Shown here: piece by piece, positions 35,977-44,293 of the stretch
Position numbering within the stretch: the first letter of the stretch is position 1
How the letters are laid out: each line of letters begins with the position of its first letter
DNA from: SZUA-100 sp965248135
GTDB lineage: Bacteria; Pseudomonadota; Alphaproteobacteria; Rhizobiales; Rhizobiaceae
Reading direction: 5' to 3'
Length of the DNA: 64,000 nucleotides
NCBI GenBank assembly: GCA_965248135.1
Contig: CBDFIN010000012.1
Span: forward strand, 1,674,001-1,738,000
Notes under the pieces: model-generated
Databases searched by the model: none
Told to the model about the DNA's origin: nothing
The model's input: the letters and a program-made list of their open reading frames with translations, nothing else
Position numbers and translations under genes: made by a program

Positions 35977-37561
35977 AGTAGCCCGCCGCCATGCCGTCCT
36001 TGCGCGGATCGGATGCACCTATCAGCACGCCCCTTCGGTGATCGACAGCGATAATCTGCCCGGCGCCGAGCGGCGAGAGGGCCGGTCGTATCGGATGACC
36101 ACGGGCCTTAAGCCCGGCGCGTACTTCGTTTCCAACACCTGCCTCAAACTCGACCACGCCATCCTCACCCCAAAACACACGGCCATGATCGAGCGCTTCC
36201 TGCGGGTCCATATTATAGTCAAACATATTGGCCAGCACATGGGCATGGCCCATCGGTTGAAACGCGCCACCCATTACACCGAAGGAATGGGAAAGTTCGC
36301 CGTTTTTGGTCACCATGCCGGGAATGATCGTATGCATGGGCCGTTTTGACGGGCCAATGGCGTTGTCATGCCCTTCTTGCAACGAAAAACAGGCACCGCG
36401 GTCTTGTAGGCAGACACCGGATTTAAGCGTGGCGATGCCCGAGCCAAACCCGTGATAGAGCGAGTTAATGAACGACACCGCCATCAGATCGCGATCAACC
36501 ACCGTTAGATAGGTCGTACTCGCGTCGGGCAAGGACGGCATAGTGATATTGTCGTTGCGTATTTCGGCATCAAACTGGGTCGCCAGCAATCCAGTATTTT
36601 CACGCGACAATAATTGCGCAGGCGTCGCCCTCATTGCAGCCGGGTCGCCGACATAAACATCACGAACACTGTAAGCAAGCCTTGCCGCCTCGATCTCCAA
36701 GTGGCCGCGCTCGCCACTGTTGGGAGCAAGGTTTTTCGCCCCAAGCCGATCAAACAGGTTGAGCAACACCAGTGCTGTGATGCCCTGTCCGTTTGGCGGA
36801 ATCTCGTGCACATCATAGCCGCCATAGGTGGTCGAGACAGGGTCAACCCAGTCGGCTGTAGCACCAGCTATGTCCTCGGCGCTTAAAAAACCGCCCTCTT
36901 GCTGCACAGTGATGGCAATTTCAGCGGCGACCGGACCAGTATAAAAAGCATCCACACCTTCGCTGGCGACGCTCTCCAGCGTACCAGCCAGCGCTGGAAG
37001 TCTATGGATATCGCCCATTTCCGGTGGTTTTCCACCGACCAGAAAATGCGCCGATGCGCCTTCGTTACCGGCCAGTTTTTCGGCCAGTCCTTGCCAGTCA
37101 CGCGCCACGCGCGGAGCGATGGGATAACCGTTCTTGCCATACCAGATCCCGTCGGCAAAAAGGCTGTTAAACTCTCTTGTGCCAAAGCGTTGTTGCAGTG
37201 CTTCCCATGCCTTAAGCGCCCCCGGCACGGTTATGGTATGAGCCGGCAGGTCACTAAGGCTGGTGATCTTACGCTCCAGATACCAGCCAAGCCGCGCTTT
37301 TGCCGCAGAACGCCCGGAGCCGTTGAGACCATGCAAGGTGCCATCTGGCTGGCTGACAATGACAAAACAATCGCCGCCAATGCCGGTCATGTGTGGCTCG
37401 ACCACCGCCAGCACGGCAGCAGCAGCAATTGCCGCATCGACCGCATTGCCGCCGCTCTGCAAAACCTTGAGCGCACAATTGGTGGCCAGCGGGTGGGCCG
37501 TCGCCGCCATGCCGTTGGCGGCATGGACACATGAACGGCCAGGTAACTGAAGATTACGCAT
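35975..37561 (-). CDS. ggt: Gamma-glutamyltransferase family protein
   Basis: A 528-residue Ntn-hydrolase that would cleave itself before a Thr in DASTTYLTVVDRDLMAVSF (about residue 345) and then hydrolyse or transfer gamma-glutamyl groups, for example from glutathione. N-terminal ANGMAATAHPLATNCALKVL and HMTGIGGDCF are typical. No signal peptide is obvious, so it may be a cytoplasmic GGT-like acylase (cephalosporin-acylase type) rather than the periplasmic enzyme. The natural C-terminus (DGMAAGY) is kept, but the TAG stop is shared with the CTAG end of the palindromic element. It lies 10 bases after a small membrane protein gene on the same strand. Confidence 0.88.
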   Translation of the reverse strand: MRNLQLPGRSCVHAANGMAATAHPLATNCALKVLQSGGNAVDAAIAAAAVLAVVEPHMTGIGGDCFVIVSQPDGTLHGLNGSGRSAAKARLGWYLERKITSLSDLPAHTITVPGALKAWEALQQRFGTREFNSLFADGIWYGKNGYPIAPRVARDWQGLAEKLAGNEGASAHFLVGGKPPEMGDIHRLPALAGTLESVASEGVDAFYTGPVAAEIAITVQQEGGFLSAEDIAGATADWVDPVSTTYGGYDVHEIPPNGQGITALVLLNLFDRLGAKNLAPNSGERGHLEIEAARLAYSVRDVYVGDPAAMRATPAQLLSRENTGLLATQFDAEIRNDNITMPSLPDASTTYLTVVDRDLMAVSFINSLYHGFGSGIATLKSGVCLQDRGACFSLQEGHDNAIGPSKRPMHTIIPGMVTKNGELSHSFGVMGGAFQPMGHAHVLANMFDYNMDPQEALDHGRVFWGEDGVVEFEAGVGNEVRAGLKARGHPIRPALSPLGAGQIIAVDHRRGVLIGASDPRKDGMAAGY

Positions 37562-37571
37562 GATGGATCAG

Positions 37572-37976
37572 CTACAATCCACCGCCAAGCGTCACATCGC
37601 GTGTCGCCGAACGGATTGAAACGGAAAATCCGGCAAGCACGTCAATCAGTGTTATGATCATCAAAACGAAGAACACTGCGGTAGCCGCTCCCTGAACCAG
37701 CAGGAATTCGACCAGATAGGCGACCAGAATAAAGGTCGACAACAAATGGTCGACGATTGAATTTACCCCGATACGGGTTGCTTTCAATATTTCGAAAAAC
37801 AGCAACACCAGCCCAAGAGTGATCATCAGATCGCCAAGTGCCATCACCCAGTTTGCGCCGGAAATCATCGACACGCTCCAGATCTGTTCATCCCACGACG
37901 TGTTGCCGAGCAGACCGGCAAGTACAATATTGTAAACGATCAACGGCACGGCCATTAAAGGCACATTGGTTATCAT
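37572..37976 (-). CDS. Four-helix inner-membrane protein, function unknown
   Basis: A 134-residue hydrophobic protein with about four membrane helices (residues ~5-22, ~43-63, ~79-97, ~99-118). GAGGAGATATC precedes the ATG, a strong ribosome site. Similar proteins are found in Rhizobiales, but I know no function. It is 186 bases downstream of rpmF and 10 bases upstream of ggt, so it is probably co-transcribed with ggt. Confidence 0.8.
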   Translation of the reverse strand: MITNVPLMAVPLIVYNIVLAGLLGNTSWDEQIWSVSMISGANWVMALGDLMITLGLVLLFFEILKATRIGVNSIVDHLLSTFILVAYLVEFLLVQGAATAVFFVLMIITLIDVLAGFSVSIRSATRDVTLGGGL

Positions 37977-38162
37977 GATATCTCCTCACTGAAAAATGTT
38001 ACGCCGGCAGTCCCACACTTAGCCCTGGAACACACGTAAATGATGGCAGAAATCGCCAGACATGAACAGGACGATTTTGTTACCCTCGAGCCAAACGCAA
38101 AAAAGGCCGGTCTTCAACCAGCCGATTTCTTCAATCAAACAGTTGCCCGGATCAGATGGCGG

Positions 38163-38348
38163 CTAAATGCCGTCCTTCGGCTCCAGAATCTGTTTGCCGC
38201 GATACATGCCTGTTTTCAGATCGATATGGTGCGGCCGACGCAGCTCGCCGGAATTCTTGTCTTCCACATATGAAGGCGATTTAAGCGCATCGGTAGAGCG
38301 GCGGTGACCGCGCTTCATGCGGGATATCTTACTCTTTGGAACAGCCAT
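38163..38348 (-). CDS. rpmF: 50S ribosomal protein L32
   Basis: A 61-residue L32 beginning MAVPKSKISRMKRGHRRSTDAL, with the RRPHHIDLKTGMYRGKQIL C-terminus of alphaproteobacteria (no zinc cysteines). It lies 191 bases downstream of mtgA on the minus strand, a gene order seen widely in Rhizobiales. Confidence 0.97.
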   Translation of the reverse strand: MAVPKSKISRMKRGHRRSTDALKSPSYVEDKNSGELRRPHHIDLKTGMYRGKQILEPKDGI

Positions 38349-38539
38349 GGTTCAGCTCCGTTTGGCACAGCACAGGTATTGCCGGTCTGTCCGGCCAGAT
38401 ATTCCCTGCCTGTCTGGATTTAGTTGGCCGGTGTATAGGCCAATATTATCGAAGATAGCAAGTAGAATCGGAAATTCAAAACCAAACAGGGCGACCAGAT
38501 TATCCTGAAGGTGATGGCGAAAAGGACGGATAGTCACAA

Positions 38540-39292
38540 TCACTGCCGCAAACATTGAACATAAGCCCCCGCCTGGCGGGCCCGGGTCTGATTGATGCGG
38601 GCCAGTGTTCGCATCCGGCGGGATGGTTTTTTCGGATTGCGCAGCCGTGGATTGGGTAGCGTTACCGCCAACAATGCCGCCTGACGGCGACTTAGCTTGG
38701 CCGCCGGGCGACCAAAATGATGTTTTGCTGCAGCACCAATGCCATAGACGCCGGGTGCCCATTCGGCGATATTGAGATATATCTCCATCTGCCGGCGTTT
38801 CGACCAGATCAGATCGATATAGAGCGCCAAGGGAACTTCCAGCGCCTTGCGGACGTAGGAGCGGCTGTTCCACAGGAAAAGATTCTTCGCCACCTGCATG
38901 GTAATAGTGCTGGCACCGCGGGTCGGTTCGCCCTCGATGGCATCATCAATCACCAGATTAACGGCATTCCAGTCGACACCGTTATGGCGGCAATAGCGCC
39001 CGTCCTCAGACATCATGACAGAATTAACCAGCACCGGGGCAATGCGCTCAACTGGCACCCAGATGCGGCGGACATTGCGGCCGGCAAATTGGTCATAGAG
39101 CATCAGGGTGGAAACCGGCTGCACGCTTGCGGGCAAGTAGATGATCGCCAACAAAAACGGCAGCAGGATTACCGCAATCACCAAACCAAAAAGCCAGCGA
39201 AATACCCGTCGCTTCAACAATCGTGCTTTTGCCGGCTTCTTTTGCACCCGCTTTTTTTTCGACGACTTCTTTTGGGAAGACTTCTTGTTCAA
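38540..39292 (-). CDS. mtgA: Monofunctional peptidoglycan glycosyltransferase
   Basis: A 250-residue protein with a strongly basic N-terminus, one membrane helix (about residues 33-53) and a GT51 domain. The catalytic Glu lies in MMSEDGRYCRHNGVDW; further family blocks are GASTITMQVAKNLFLW, RKALEVPLALYIDLIWSKRR, EIYLNIAEWAPGVYGIGAA and PNPRLRNP. It polymerises lipid II into glycan chains at the inner membrane. The Lys/Ser-rich N-terminal tail of about 25 residues is a little longer than usual. Divergent from the polyprenyl synthase gene. Confidence 0.95.
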   Translation of the reverse strand: MNKKSSQKKSSKKKRVQKKPAKARLLKRRVFRWLFGLVIAVILLPFLLAIIYLPASVQPVSTLMLYDQFAGRNVRRIWVPVERIAPVLVNSVMMSEDGRYCRHNGVDWNAVNLVIDDAIEGEPTRGASTITMQVAKNLFLWNSRSYVRKALEVPLALYIDLIWSKRRQMEIYLNIAEWAPGVYGIGAAAKHHFGRPAAKLSRRQAALLAVTLPNPRLRNPKKPSRRMRTLARINQTRARQAGAYVQCLRQ

Positions 39293-39530
39293 AACGGTTT
39301 GCTTCCTGCTTGCCCGACAGATGGTCGAGGCTCAATAGACCCTTGTGCCGGTCGACACAATGCGCATGCTCAAGCAATTTCAGCAGAAGTTGCAGACTTT
39401 TGCGCTCGCGAGATTGCGTAAATACAAAGAGATAGAACATATTCCGTGACGGACTATTCACGAATTATGCTGTAGCACCGCTTGACCGCAGAACCGCAAA
39501 CAGGCATTGCCGATAGCGACAGGAAAGGTG

Positions 39531-40436
39531 ATGGCAAATCAATTTACCACAAGGCTGCAACAAACCGCCGATACAGTATCGAACGAGCTCGACCAGCTTC
39601 TGCACCAATCGGCGCTTTATGGCGAGACCTTCCGGCCTCCACGGCTGATTGCAGCCATTCGCCACGGCGTTTTGAATGGTGGCAAGCGGTTGCGGCCGTT
39701 GTTATTGATTGAAACTGCGGCACTTTTCTGCCACCGCGGCGCCGGCGTGGTGCGTGCCGCATGCGCGCTTGAATGCCTTCATTGCTATTCTCTCATCCAT
39801 GACGACCTGCCGTGTATGGATGATGATGATCTCAGACGCGGTGAGCCCACCGTACACCGGGCCTTCGATGAAGCAACAGCGGTGCTTGCCGGTGATGCGC
39901 TGTTGACCCTTGCCTTCGATATTTTGTCGCGTCCTGAAATCTCAGATAACGCGAATATCCGGGCAGAGCTGGTGCAAATGCTTGCCCGTGCAGCCGGGCT
40001 TGGCGGCATGATCGGTGGACAGGCGCTTGATATGACAGCCGAGATCGACGATCCGGATGAGACCGAAATTCTCCGCTTGCAGGCGATGAAAACCGGCGCG
40101 CTGATCCGCTTTGCTTGCGAGGCCGGCGCGGTGCTTGCAGGTGCCGCGCCCGATGAACGCCTGCTGCTTGCCCGTTTCGGCAGCACCATCGGCGAGGCTT
40201 TCCAGCTTGCCGATGATATTCTTGATGTAACCGCCACCAGCGATGCAATGGGCAAGGCCACCGGCAAGGATGCGGATCGCGGCAAGAAAACCCTGCTCGA
40301 TATTTATGGCATTGATGGTGCCCGTGAACGGTTGGATCAATTGGCCGAAAAGGCAATTGAACAATTGTCGCCGTTCGGCAAACGAGCCAAAATTCTGCGC
40401 GATACTGCGCGCCTCATCGTCGAGCGAACGAGTTAG
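39531..40436 (+). CDS. ispA: Polyprenyl synthase (farnesyl/geranylgeranyl diphosphate synthase type)
   Basis: A 301-residue trans-prenyltransferase. The first Asp-rich motif is in SLIHDDLPCMDDDDLRRGEPT, the second in FQLADDILDVT; GGKRLRPLL near the N-terminus and KTGALIRFACEAGA are also standard. It condenses IPP with allylic diphosphates to make the C15 (or C20) precursor of quinones and undecaprenyl phosphate. ATG at 39531 follows AGGAAAGG closely; a longer frame from 39507 is possible. Short-chain specificity (IspA) is inferred from length and the two residues between the first Asp pair and the next Asp cluster. Last conserved gene before the variable island. Confidence 0.9.
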   Translation: MANQFTTRLQQTADTVSNELDQLLHQSALYGETFRPPRLIAAIRHGVLNGGKRLRPLLLIETAALFCHRGAGVVRAACALECLHCYSLIHDDLPCMDDDDLRRGEPTVHRAFDEATAVLAGDALLTLAFDILSRPEISDNANIRAELVQMLARAAGLGGMIGGQALDMTAEIDDPDETEILRLQAMKTGALIRFACEAGAVLAGAAPDERLLLARFGSTIGEAFQLADDILDVTATSDAMGKATGKDADRGKKTLLDIYGIDGARERLDQLAEKAIEQLSPFGKRAKILRDTARLIVERTS

Positions 40437-40576
40437 AACTCTGTTTGTCAAATAATCCAAGTTCTGGATAAGACAGTAAGGCAGAATGTTGTGTCGATGA
40501 GGGTGGTTTATAGGTGAAAACTAGCTGGCCATCATGTCTGGTCCTTATCCGGTACCGGGGTTAAATAGAGGATTCC
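40437..40576. other. Non-coding edge of the variable island
   Basis: No gene is visible between the polyprenyl synthase stop and the palindromic element that starts at 40577. Short direct similarities such as CTGGATAAG and CTTATCC occur but do not form a clear element. It marks the left border of the island that separates this gene from ffh. Confidence 0.45.
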
Positions 40577-40650
40577 AGTGTGGTTTAATGATTTGAAATT
40601 CGCTGGATCACGTGCAGCAATAATGAACCGAATTTCAAATCCACCACACT
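40577..40650. repeat. Palindromic mini-element (copy C, single unit)
   Basis: A hairpin with a 26-base arm at 40577-40602 (beginning AGTGTGGTTTAATG) and a 22-base arm at 40629-40650 (reverse complement beginning AGTGTGGTGG). The arms agree except for a 4-base insertion near position 9-12 and one mismatch. The 22/26 arm lengths, the 26-base centre, the AGTG start and the ATT-pyrimidine-G end match the P1/P2 units at 7.3 and 35.8 kb, and the 22-base arm agrees with that of P1 at 16 of 22 positions. It is bordered by TA on the right and CA on the left. It lies just upstream of the IS5-type remnant. Confidence 0.8.
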
Positions 40651-40740
40651 ACGTCCTGGCCGCTTCAAATGCCGCCCAGGCCTTTTTGAAAACTGTCAAA
40701 ATCAAACCCGTCGGCGCGGGCCGGCTCCAAAATTAGCTTT

Positions 40741-41040
40741 TGGGGCGACAGCTCCTATCGTTCGGCTGAGACTGAAGACAGGCTTGAGGAAAAGGGCTAT
40801 AGCAGCCATCACAAGAGCAAGCGCAACAAACCGCTGAGTGCAAGGCAGATCAAGGCCAACAAAACCCGCTCGAAGTTGCGGGTCGAGCATGTGTTCGGCT
40901 TTCAGCAGCACTCGATGGGTGGCAAGTTCATCCCCACTGTTGGCTTGGCGGGGGCCAAAACCAAGATCGGCATGATGAACCTGGTTTACAATGTGAGCCG
41001 GTTCATCCAGCTTGAAAGCGGCGCGGCAACCCCAGGCTGA
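40741..41040 (+). pseudogene. IS5-type transposase, C-terminal remnant
   Basis: An open frame ending in TGA at 41038-41040 encodes about 99 residues that match the C-terminal end of an IS5-family DDE transposase: WGDSSYRS, KPLSARQIKANKTRSKLRVEHVFG (with the catalytic Glu in RVEHVFG), SMGGKFIPTVGLAGAKTKIGMMNLVYN. The N-terminal two thirds are absent; upstream in-frame sequence back to 40690 does not look like transposase. A possible end of the original element is the AGAGGCTCCCT region near 41190. It is therefore a decayed insertion sequence. Confidence 0.85.
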
Positions 41041-41240
41041 TCTGATTTTCAGGGGAGAGGTGCGCGTAGAATGCGGGTAAACGGCTTGAAAACGGCAGAT
41101 ATCCGGGCAAATATCAGCACCAGCAAGACTGACTGACGCTGAAAATCGGCATTCAGGCTGTGTCAGGCGTGAAATGGGGAAATTTTAGAGGCTCCCTTCA
41201 TTATCTATTGCGTTACGTTTCCATTTCACAAGAGTATTGA
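41041..41240. other. Flank of IS remnant leading into the AT-rich cassette; no gene
   Basis: This stretch has no convincing frame. Composition falls sharply after about 41190, where TTTTAGAGGCTCCCTTCATTA may be an old insertion-sequence end, and the AT-rich cassette begins. Confidence 0.45.
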
Positions 41241-41249
41241 TGGTATAAT
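41241..41249 (+). promoter_or_regulatory. Extended -10 promoter of the AT-rich cassette
   Basis: TGGTATAAT contains a perfect -10 hexamer (41244-41249) with the TGn extension that allows promoters to work without a good -35. No -35 match is present at 17 bases. It lies 64 bases upstream of the first gene of the cassette. Confidence 0.55.
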
Positions 41250-41312
41250 GGAATTGAGTGTAGTATGGCCTTATCCATTTTATATGGGTGACCTGGGAGG
41301 GATAATTGTAGG

Positions 41313-42164
41313 ATGCCCGAAGAAAGCAACGATCAATCTGACCCCACGAAATCAAGAATTTCATTTGTGGATGCTCTTAGAAGCAACCCTAATGTGTTGA
41401 TATCTACAATTGGTTTGGTTTGTTTTTTTCTAATTAGCTCCAGCCGAACTGCTACAATAATATTTATAACTACAATAGTAAACTCGATAGCAATATTGTT
41501 GTTTATTTATTTTCAATGGGGTGTTTACTTTAACCCAAGGCACTACAATGAGACATTGGGGCAATTTAGCAAATTAAAACAAGCTATGAATAATGCTGAG
41601 TTTAAAAGCTTTGATGAATTTTTTAATTTAATTATCGATGTTAAATCATATTCTCACGGTATTAAAAAAAATAGAGAATTTCTTGATATAATTTCAAATC
41701 ATTTAGATGGTCATGTCGATGGGTTCTGGATACCAGTGAATTATAGATTTGATGAGTTAGTTAGTGGCGTTGATTTTACTATACCAATAAATAAAAGAGG
41801 TAATTATACAGCGAAATTGCTTATTAATTGCAATTATGTTATTTGTGATTTATTGAAAAACAATATGTACTTAAGGATTAATCAGGAAAAATTAGGAGAT
41901 GTTGGAAAATTTATCAATATAACTCAAGCAAAACCCATTGATAAAAAGTATTTTACTGCACCAGATATCAAGCAGAAATTCTCTCTCGAGTTGTGGCCTG
42001 GAGATGAAGAGGAAAAGAGAAAAAAATTTGACATTGTTCGGGAGAAATTTCGTCAAAGAAAAATTAACCTTAATGATCCACTAATATCACGAGTCTCTGT
42101 GCTCATGGTCGTCGAACGAACTGTTCTAAGGCCGAGCCAACAAGACGAGCCTCCTATCGACTGA
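41313..42164 (+). CDS. Membrane-anchored protein of unknown function (AT-rich cassette, gene 1)
   Basis: A 283-residue protein with a polar N-terminus, two adjacent membrane helices (about residues 28-45 and 47-67, LISTIGLVCFFLIS and IIFITTIVNSIAILLFIYF), and a soluble C-terminal domain of about 210 residues rich in Asn, Lys and Ile. I recognise no family or catalytic motif. GGAGGGAT at 41296-41303 precedes the ATG. Codon use is very AT-rich: one 60-base stretch at 41581-41640 has 14 G or C, against 39 of 60 in ffh at 45421-45480, which points to horizontal acquisition. The stop is 16 bases before the next gene, which has the same composition. Confidence 0.75.
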   Translation: MPEESNDQSDPTKSRISFVDALRSNPNVLISTIGLVCFFLISSSRTATIIFITTIVNSIAILLFIYFQWGVYFNPRHYNETLGQFSKLKQAMNNAEFKSFDEFFNLIIDVKSYSHGIKKNREFLDIISNHLDGHVDGFWIPVNYRFDELVSGVDFTIPINKRGNYTAKLLINCNYVICDLLKNNMYLRINQEKLGDVGKFINITQAKPIDKKYFTAPDIKQKFSLELWPGDEEEKRKKFDIVREKFRQRKINLNDPLISRVSVLMVVERTVLRPSQQDEPPID

Positions 42165-42180
42165 AGTGGACTTGTGAAAA

Positions 42181-43137
42181 TTGACACGCCTGACTACGAC
42201 AATTGCGGCATGCCTTGCATTCGGCATCTTTGTAGCGGCTGCGTTGGCAGTTTCTCCAATCGACAATGAATATTTGTGTAAGCAAAAAAAGTGGAGCAAA
42301 ATTGACGAAGAATTCTATTCGCGTTCTGGTTGTCTAAGTGTAGATGATGTAAGAATAAAATTTCAACAATTCGCTTTTGATCTATCCCAATACGAACTTG
42401 ATCTAACAGGTTCAGGGCCTGATGGTAAAATACCTCAATTGAGTGATGTGTCCGCCCTTTCTGTTGGAAATCAAGTTCTGGATTATTCTCTGCAAGCCAT
42501 CAGCAAACCTTCAGCTTTGTTGATTGCTAGCGCCGGTTATCCAATTGATTCAGAAACTTTTGCACCATACGGCTTGGTGAGAATCGATGGAGATGATGTG
42601 TCGGAACGTGATCTGGAATCGAGCGCCTTAAAAACAGCAATGATCTGTCTAAATGAAGGTAAATACAATACAAAAAATATAGGTTCTCGCATAGTCATAT
42701 TCAATGCATTTGAAAAATTTAAACCAATAAAATTGAATGATCGATTGATGGACAAGAATAGTTGCAAAAATGTAATACAGGCAGGACCAAGAATTGTCGA
42801 ATATAAAGCAAAAAGAGGAATAAAATCCGCGGAAAAAAAATACCAAGGTCAAAAATATTTAACATTATCTCAAGGTAATGGATATAAACACCAAAAAGGT
42901 GGATATTATGGATATATTACATATTTTGTAGATAAAATAAATCTGTTCGATGCACAAGAATTTTTTCTTAGCAGTAAATCTGGATTAAATGGTGAAATAA
43001 TGAGGGTTTCTGTAGTTTTAACTTCCGGAAATTATGCTAGCGTTTCTTGGAAACCAAAGTTAGACTCAGAACCTACATATTTGGGGAATCATAGTAAGCC
43101 ACATCCTACTTTTATCACGATTTCGAGGAACAATTGA
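42181..43137 (+). CDS. Secreted protein of unknown function, faintly phosphodiester-glycosidase-like (AT-rich cassette, gene 2)
   Basis: A 318-residue protein with a clear signal peptide (LTTTIAACLAFGIFVAAALA, about residues 4-23) and therefore a periplasmic or exported fate. Some strings (NVIQAGPRIVEY, then YFVDKINLFDAQEFFL and VVLTSGNYASVSW) recall, in order, the QSGP, middle and LDGG blocks of the NAGPA/DUF2233 phosphodiester-glycosidase fold. The usual LDGG reads LTSG here, so any such enzyme may be inactive; the similarity is weak. The only in-frame start is TTG at 42181, because a stop lies at 42175. It shares AT-rich codon use with gene 1. An IS982 element lies 21 bases beyond its stop. 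Confidence 0.7.
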   Translation: MTRLTTTIAACLAFGIFVAAALAVSPIDNEYLCKQKKWSKIDEEFYSRSGCLSVDDVRIKFQQFAFDLSQYELDLTGSGPDGKIPQLSDVSALSVGNQVLDYSLQAISKPSALLIASAGYPIDSETFAPYGLVRIDGDDVSERDLESSALKTAMICLNEGKYNTKNIGSRIVIFNAFEKFKPIKLNDRLMDKNSCKNVIQAGPRIVEYKAKRGIKSAEKKYQGQKYLTLSQGNGYKHQKGGYYGYITYFVDKINLFDAQEFFLSSKSGLNGEIMRVSVVLTSGNYASVSWKPKLDSEPTYLGNHSKPHPTFITISRNN

Positions 43138-44053
43138 CCGATAGGATTTTCGTAGATAACCCCAATAATGGATAAGTCGCCAAGCTTTGATATTGTGCGA
43201 AATTTATTTGTGGTTTGTTTTTCTTGAAGCAACAGGCCACCAGGCATGACAGGATATGGACAATACCATTGATCGGCGAGCGATGTCTTGTGTGCTCCGG
43301 CCCCATATCCTGTTTGAGCACACCAAGCAATGTTTCTATGATAAAACGCTTTCGTAACAATAGCTTGTCAAAAAGTGGCATGAGGTAATTCTTCATGTTC
43401 TTGCTGATACCCACCAGAATATGCCGGCCCTTCTTCCGGAGTTTTTCGAACCATCCGGCATAAATATAACCCTTGTCGGCAAGCAATATACCCTTCAGGC
43501 CAGCGGTCAGTTTGGCCAGTGGCACACGATCATCAACATTATCAGGGGTGATGTGAGCGCCCGCAATCGCGCCCTTGTGGTTGATAATCAGATGCAATTT
43601 GAAGCCAAAAAACCAGCCCGTTGTTGTTTTGCCTCGTTCCGCCAGCCCTTCAAAAACCTTGTGTCTGGCAATCCGCCTGTTGTGGCAGACTTTCAGGCAA
43701 GAACTGTCAACCACATAAAGATCGGTCTTTTCGCCCTGCACGACAAGCATGTGCAACAGCACACTCAAAGGCGCAAACAAGTGCTTTTGCAGGGCGACAA
43801 AGCGTCCACAGGTGGGAATTTCCGCAAAACAGTCGCGATATTTGTGGCCAATGCCATAAATGTAGAAGCATTTGAAATTCTTGAAAGAACCAGTATGAAA
43901 CAGGATCATTATCAGCAACATTTCAGACAATGAGAGCTTGCCGGCCCGCCGCCGCTTGCGGCCACTGTCAATCAGTTGGTGACGCTCCCGTTCCTCGTAA
44001 AGCTTAACAAAATCATCAAGACAACAAAAAAGGGCTGTGATATCAACGCGCAT
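43115..44053 (-). CDS. IS982 family transposase
   Basis: A 312-residue DDE transposase. The proposed catalytic residues are Asp116 (LYVVDSSCLKV), Asp193 (ILLADKGYIYAGWF) and Glu240 (RFIIETLLGVLKQD), with the family HNRRI and GWFFGFKLHLI blocks between. ATG at 44053 (MRVDITALFC) is used; the frame reaches 44080. The frame runs through the left terminal repeat and stops 44 bases outside the element, overlapping the end of the preceding gene by 23 bases on the opposite strand. Its last 15 residues are thus encoded by flanking DNA. It looks otherwise intact. Confidence 0.9.
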   Translation of the reverse strand: MRVDITALFCCLDDFVKLYEERERHQLIDSGRKRRRAGKLSLSEMLLIMILFHTGSFKNFKCFYIYGIGHKYRDCFAEIPTCGRFVALQKHLFAPLSVLLHMLVVQGEKTDLYVVDSSCLKVCHNRRIARHKVFEGLAERGKTTTGWFFGFKLHLIINHKGAIAGAHITPDNVDDRVPLAKLTAGLKGILLADKGYIYAGWFEKLRKKGRHILVGISKNMKNYLMPLFDKLLLRKRFIIETLLGVLKQDMGPEHTRHRSPINGIVHILSCLVACCFKKNKPQINFAQYQSLATYPLLGLSTKILSVNCSSKS

Positions 44054-44142
44054 GGGGATTTCCTCAATGTCCGTTTGCAAAAGTACATTGAGTCAGAGTT
44101 TTGCTGATTTAGGAATCCCCTGCGCTTATCCATTATTCGGGT
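43159..44142. mobile_element. IS982 family insertion sequence
   Basis: Terminal inverted repeats flank the transposase gene. The left end reads ACCCCAATAATGGATAAG from 43159; the right end, read inward from 44142, gives ACCCGAATAATGGATAAG, with one mismatch in 18. The element is about 984 bases, normal for IS982. No convincing target duplication is seen (flanks GTAGATA and TATTTATC), which suggests an old insertion or a later rearrangement on one side. Confidence 0.85.
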
Positions 44143-44293
44143 TATTTATCGAAGAGACCGCGATAAGCCGACCGAAAACTGGGTCTTTATCGACCTTCTG
44201 CATTTTTGGAATATGCAGGGTTTGGACATTTTGGCACGTACGACATAAATCAGCGAGTAGACGATAAAACTCATTGGCGCGAAGGCGGAATAA

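Noticed and set aside
35809..36018. 69-residue minus-strand frame over copy B
   Set aside because: Runs through the repeat and into the end of ggt in another frame; similarity to the 7.3-kb frame is explained by shared repeat DNA.
39093..39461. 122-residue minus-strand frame at the mtgA N-terminus
   Set aside because: Overlaps the mtgA start in another frame; mtgA has strong family support and this frame has none.
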